In this document: in pieces, positions 61,271 through 64,000 of the stretch | How positions within the stretch are numbered: the stretch's first letter is position 1 | Layout: every line of letters begins with the position of its first letter | Source of the DNA: Sphingobacterium gobiense | Lineage (GTDB): Bacteria; Bacteroidota; Bacteroidia; Sphingobacteriales; Sphingobacteriaceae | NCBI RefSeq assembly: GCF_002980575.1 | Contig: NZ_PVBS01000001.1 | Coordinates: 1,612,001 to 1,676,000, forward strand | DNA: 64,000 nt | Reading direction: 5' to 3' | Made by a program: the position numbers and the translations under genes | Notes under the pieces: generated by a model | The model's database searches: none | The model's input: only the letters and a program-made list of their open reading frames with translations | Told to the model about the DNA's origin: nothing

Positions 61271-62110
61271 TTAGAAGCCGGTGGATAGTGTGTAGCTTTT
61301 CCATTGTTCGATGTCTTTGTTTAGTACGTCCGCCTTATTTTTTGCCATGTCATAGGCATCGGTACCTAATAATAAATGAACCGGTGGGGCGTCTTCTTTA
61401 CTGACAGCGATCAATACATCTGCCGCTTTTTCCGGATCATTAGGCTGATTACCGTTGATGCTATGCAAGTGCGCTGCTTCCGACTGACGGGCAGCTTCAT
61501 ACTCCTTAATAGCCGAATTTGGTGTTTTTACAGAACCGCCAGCAAGAAAATCAGTGCGGAAATACCCCGGATAAACAACCGTGGCGCTCACCCCAAATGC
61601 TTTTGCTTCCTCAGCCAATGCTTCGGTAAAGCCAGCAACCGCAAATTTGGTAGCACAGTAAATACCAAATCCTGCAAAGCCTCCAAAAAGACCACCGACC
61701 GATGAAATATTAAAAATAGTACCCGATTTCTGCTTACGTAGATACGGCATGACATTTCTGATCACGTTCAAAGAGCCAAACACATTAACATCAAAATTTT
61801 CTCTAGCCTCTTCGTCGCTCAGTTCTTCTAATGTGCCTATCTGCCCGTAGCCCGCATTGTTTACCACCACGTCAATTTTGCCAAAATGAGCCATGCTTTT
61901 TTCAACGGCGGCCTTTACATCATCGTCATCCGTTAGGTTGACTTCGATTGGAAGAAATACTTCCGATGTATTTCCAATCTCTTCGATGAGCGATTTAGCG
62001 CTCCGTGTTGTAGCCACGACGCAATAGTTGTGTTGAAGGAGTTTTTTTACCAATGTAAGTCCCAGACCTTTTGAAGCTCCGGTAACTAACCAAACTTTTT
62101 TTGTTTCCAT
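61271..62110 (-). CDS. SDR-family oxidoreductase
   Basis: 279 residues from the ATG at 62110 (METKKVWLVTGASKGLG); the longer frame has no matching sequence. Motifs TGASKGLG, NNAGYGQIG, SSVGGLFGG and YCATK. It is longer than the SDR at 56728 and of a different subgroup (retinol-dehydrogenase-like). Substrate unknown; likely controlled by the AraC protein downstream. Confidence 0.92.
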   Translation of the reverse strand: METKKVWLVTGASKGLGLTLVKKLLQHNYCVVATTRSAKSLIEEIGNTSEVFLPIEVNLTDDDDVKAAVEKSMAHFGKIDVVVNNAGYGQIGTLEELSDEEARENFDVNVFGSLNVIRNVMPYLRKQKSGTIFNISSVGGLFGGFAGFGIYCATKFAVAGFTEALAEEAKAFGVSATVVYPGYFRTDFLAGGSVKTPNSAIKEYEAARQSEAAHLHSINGNQPNDPEKAADVLIAVSKEDAPPVHLLLGTDAYDMAKNKADVLNKDIEQWKSYTLSTGF

Positions 62111-62270
62111 TTTCTTAATCGTTATTACGTTAAAACAATGTAACAAAGTTGGTTATCTTCAAACTGGTGGACGTAGCTCAATCAATGATTGACGTAGTCA
62201 AATCGTGGATGTCGCTCGTTGCAGACTATTAATACTTGATTTCGGTCTATAACATCTACGATTTGGATAA

Positions 62271-62810
62271 TTAGTTACCAAATTTCACGTTCAGGTTATG
62301 TTTCTCTGCATAAGCTTTACCCAATTCTAATACTTCGAAGTACAGGTTTTCAAATCCTTCACCATATTTTTCTTCGACAGCAAGCGCCAACTGTTCAATG
62401 ACTTCAACATCTTCCTTTTTATCACAACGCACTGCGATATCCATATATTCCTTTTTATAAACCGGAAGAACGTAGTGGTAAAGTGCTAGGGATTTTCCTT
62501 TGATAGCTCCCGCGTCAGCATCTGGCGGCGTCATATCTTCTATGCGGCCGATCGTCTGCTCCACATAAGCAATTTTTGCTTCGACAATTTGTTGCGCTTG
62601 GTTGTTTTGCTGCTGACCGGCAGGCATGCCTTTATGCGTACCCATTGTTGAGGTCAAGGTTCTCGTAAAAGACGCTTGTGCAAAGTCGTGTAAAATATTC
62701 GTATTCAATACGGTGCGCTGGAAAAACTTGTCCGCACTTGGCCTATTGCAAGCTGATATTACAGCAATCATGCTGATAAAGAGCGTAAAAATTACAGTAT
62801 TGGCTTTCAT
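62271..62810 (-). CDS. hypothetical helical lipoprotein
   Basis: 179 residues. Lipobox ISAC (Cys21), then mostly helices (ADKFFQRTVLNTNILHDFAQ; QQIVEAKIAYVEQTIGRIED; VEVIEQLALAVEEKYGEGFE) with a Gln/Asn-rich linker in between, consistent with a helical bundle. No family is recognised. Its -7 element lies inside a 25-base dyad. Confidence 0.65.
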   Translation of the reverse strand: MKANTVIFTLFISMIAVISACNRPSADKFFQRTVLNTNILHDFAQASFTRTLTSTMGTHKGMPAGQQQNNQAQQIVEAKIAYVEQTIGRIEDMTPPDADAGAIKGKSLALYHYVLPVYKKEYMDIAVRCDKKEDVEVIEQLALAVEEKYGEGFENLYFEVLELGKAYAEKHNLNVKFGN

Positions 62811-62841
62811 ACTATTTATTATATCGTTTCCGTTTAATTCA

Positions 62842-62866
62842 CAACAAAACTATAATTATTTTGTTG
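62842..62866 (-). promoter_or_regulatory. 25-base dyad over the -7 element of the helical lipoprotein gene
   Basis: CAACAAAA (62842-62849) and TTTTGTTG (62859-62866) are perfect inverted repeats. TAGTTTTG (minus strand, 62852-62845) inside matches the -7 consensus and precedes the ATG at 62810 by about 35 bases. A candidate repressor site; regulator unknown. Confidence 0.45.
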
Positions 62867-62906
62867 GCTTCTATTATTCATTTAAAAAAAGGAAGGAGGC
62901 GGATAA

Positions 62907-63045
62907 TCAACCCTAACGGGTATAACATTTACGAATAGCGTAATTTTATACCCTAAGAGGTATAATTTTGTTATAAACAGTATTTTTATACCCGAAATGG
63001 TATAATTTACTAGTTTTTATCTATATTTATATCAGAAAAGGTATA
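62907..63045 (+). promoter_or_regulatory. four phased hipB operators
   Basis: Pattern TATACC-N6-GGTATA: O1 62907-62924 (left half degenerate, TCAACC), O2 62947-62964 (perfect), O3 62987-63004 (perfect), O4 63028-63045 (TATATC in the left half). Spacing between starts is 40, 40 and 41 bases, i.e. near four helical turns, so all four sites face the same side of the DNA. O4 ends 4 bases before the hipB ATG. The form recalls the E. coli HipB operator TATCC-N8-GGATA. Confidence 0.75.
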
Positions 63046-63048
63046 GAT

Positions 63049-63252
63049 ATGGATTCGTTAAGATTATTTGTAAAACAAAAGCGAAAGGAATTAAAACTTA
63101 CGCAAGAAGATTTAGCATTAAATGCTGGCGTTGGTTTACGCTTTGTCCGTGATTTTGAGCAAGGGAAGAAAACACTTCGACTAGATAAAGTGAATGATCT
63201 ATTAGCGTTGTTCGGCAAAGAAGTTGGTGTAATTGATAAAATTAGAGAATAA
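63049..63252 (+). CDS. hipB: HipB-like antitoxin / XRE-family regulator
   Basis: 67 residues, one HTH of the XRE type: LRLFVKQKRKELKLTQEDLA, LNAGVGLRFVRDFEQGKKTL, RLDKVNDLLALFGKEVGVID. This is the standard size and sequence of the HipB partner of HipA kinases in Bacteroidota. Its stop overlaps the next ATG by one base (TAATG), the usual hipBA coupling. It should bind the four operators upstream. Confidence 0.92.
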   Translation: MDSLRLFVKQKRKELKLTQEDLALNAGVGLRFVRDFEQGKKTLRLDKVNDLLALFGKEVGVIDKIRE

Positions 63253-63395
63253 TGGCACGTGAAGCGAAAATATATTTCCAAGATCAATTAGCAGGCTACC
63301 TAATAGAAAGTGATCGTGGTTATACATTCCATTATGACAAAGCATATATAAGCGCCGCTGATCCAAAACCCATCAGCTTGAGGTTCTCAATCTAA
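63252..63395 (+). pseudogene. hipA: hipA, N-terminal remnant
   Basis: 47 codons from ATG at 63252 to TAA at 63393-63395. MAREAKIYFQDQLAGYLIES and DRGYTFHYDKAYIS to PKPISL match the start of the HipA N-terminal domain (normally about 100 residues), then the frame meets RFSI and stops. The rest of this domain, the glycine-rich loop and the ATP-binding lysine are missing. Followed directly by the C-terminal remnant in another frame. Confidence 0.8.
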
Positions 63396-63408
63396 AGATT
63401 TTCTCCTT

Positions 63409-64000
63409 ATGCCAGAAGTGGAAGATCTCACCATGCATTTGGCCGAACTGTTTAAAATAGAAACAGCTGAACATGCGTTAATACAAACCTCCACTGGAGA
63501 GCTCGCATATATTACCAAGCGGTTTGACCGAAAAAAGAAAAAAAAGGTTCATGTCGAAGATTTGTGTCAACTGTCGGAACTTTTAACAGAACAAAAATAC
63601 AATAGTTCTTACGAGAGAGTGGGGAAAATTATCAAGCAGTATGCAACCAACTCGGGATTAGACGTTATCAAATATTTTAGATTAGTATTGTTTAGCTTTT
63701 TAACTGGCAATAATGATATGCACCTAAAAAACTTTTCGTTAATGCATACCGATGGAGGTATTATCTTATCACCAGCATATGACCTCCTGAACGTTAATTT
63801 AATCTATCCTAAAGACAAAGAAGATGTAGCGTTAACCTTAGGAGGCCGTAAAAGAAAAGTAAAGCGGCCCGACTTTGACCAGTTTGCTGCAAGTTTGGGG
63901 ATTTCTGAATTGGTTAGAAACAATATATACAAAGACTTCTCTAAACAATCTCTTCAAATACAGGATTGGATTGATCGAAGTTTTTTAAACGATGAATATA
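63409..64000 (+). pseudogene. hipA: hipA, C-terminal kinase remnant, runs off window
   Basis: 197 codons to the edge. PEVEDLTMHLAELFKI, GELAYITKRFDRKKKKK, LTGNNDMHLKNFSLMH (catalytic loop Asp) and ILSPAYDLLN (metal-binding Asp) are the C-lobe of HipA kinases. The frame is open upstream through GSQSKDFLL, which resembles the KP-x-S-K-D-F region before the PEVEDL motif, so the deletion end lies near 63380-63395. With the N-lobe gone it cannot bind ATP as usual. Confidence 0.8.

Noticed and set aside
62907..63045. CRISPR array from the regular 40-base repeats upstream of hipB
   Set aside because: The repeated unit is an 18-base dyad with variable centres and AT-rich gaps, only four copies, and no cas genes; it fits operators.

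Overview
The window reads as chromosome of a Bacteroidota bacterium, most likely of the family Sphingobacteriaceae. The evidence is SusC/SusD pairs, TonB-dependent receptors with an N-terminal carboxypeptidase-regulatory-like domain, DUF4249 and DUF4397 lipoproteins, many lipoboxes, and promoters of the Bacteroidota type (TTG, about 20 bases, TAnnTTTG). I saw no rRNA, tRNA, CRISPR array or insertion sequence. The species cannot be named from the sequence alone.

Layout. 1-4239 (minus): lipoprotein, esterase, TonB receptor and DUF4249 partner. 4353-7274 (minus): large flavin/iron-sulfur dehydrogenase. 7506-11050 (plus): Lrp regulator with an EamA exporter, a DUF4397 lipoprotein and a GH43 glycosidase. 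11350-14188 (minus): four-gene signalling operon (unknown cytosolic protein, 7-TM protein, histidine kinase, LuxR-type regulator). 14619-21050: an S24-type repressor without its catalytic residues, divergent from a small AT-rich gene, a collagen-like surface lipoprotein, a beta-barrel protein, a 35-residue membrane peptide and a clostripain-like protease. 21157-24693: smc. 24700-37868 (minus): eight tightly packed sialic-acid genes (SusC, SusD, two GH33 sialidases, PKD/LamG lipoprotein, NanA, NanM, NanT) behind a FadR-type GntR regulator. 38058-46010: DUF4198 protein and, convergent to it, an operon of TonB receptor, ExbB/TolQ-like protein, DUF2149 protein and an exported, membrane-anchored CobN-like protein; this resembles the hmu haem-utilisation loci of Bacteroidota. 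46164-51773: msrA, then a small-gene block (DoxX, SRPBCC, ArsR, VOC, DUF1801) ending at a GlxA-type AraC regulator. 51778-56486: rtcB and a siderophore receptor with a PepSY reductase-like protein. 56728-62810: two SDR-AraC pairs in opposite orientation around an orphan protease-inhibitor-like lipoprotein and a PPK2 kinase. 63049-64000: hipB with four phased operators, followed by a hipA that has lost its middle.

How the parts fit. The sialic-acid genes form a complete release, import and cleavage route: surface sialidases free Neu5Ac, SusCD carries it in, NanM epimerises it, NanT imports it and NanA splits it to ManNAc and pyruvate; the ManNAc epimerase and kinase are not in the window. The CobN-like operon looks like a periplasmic machine that takes metal out of (or puts it into) an imported tetrapyrrole, powered by a dedicated proton-channel pair. 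Other points of interest are the tightly built autoregulatory promoters (arsR, lrp, hipB), the catalytically dead S24 repressor, and the standalone M35-prodomain/I9-like lipoprotein.
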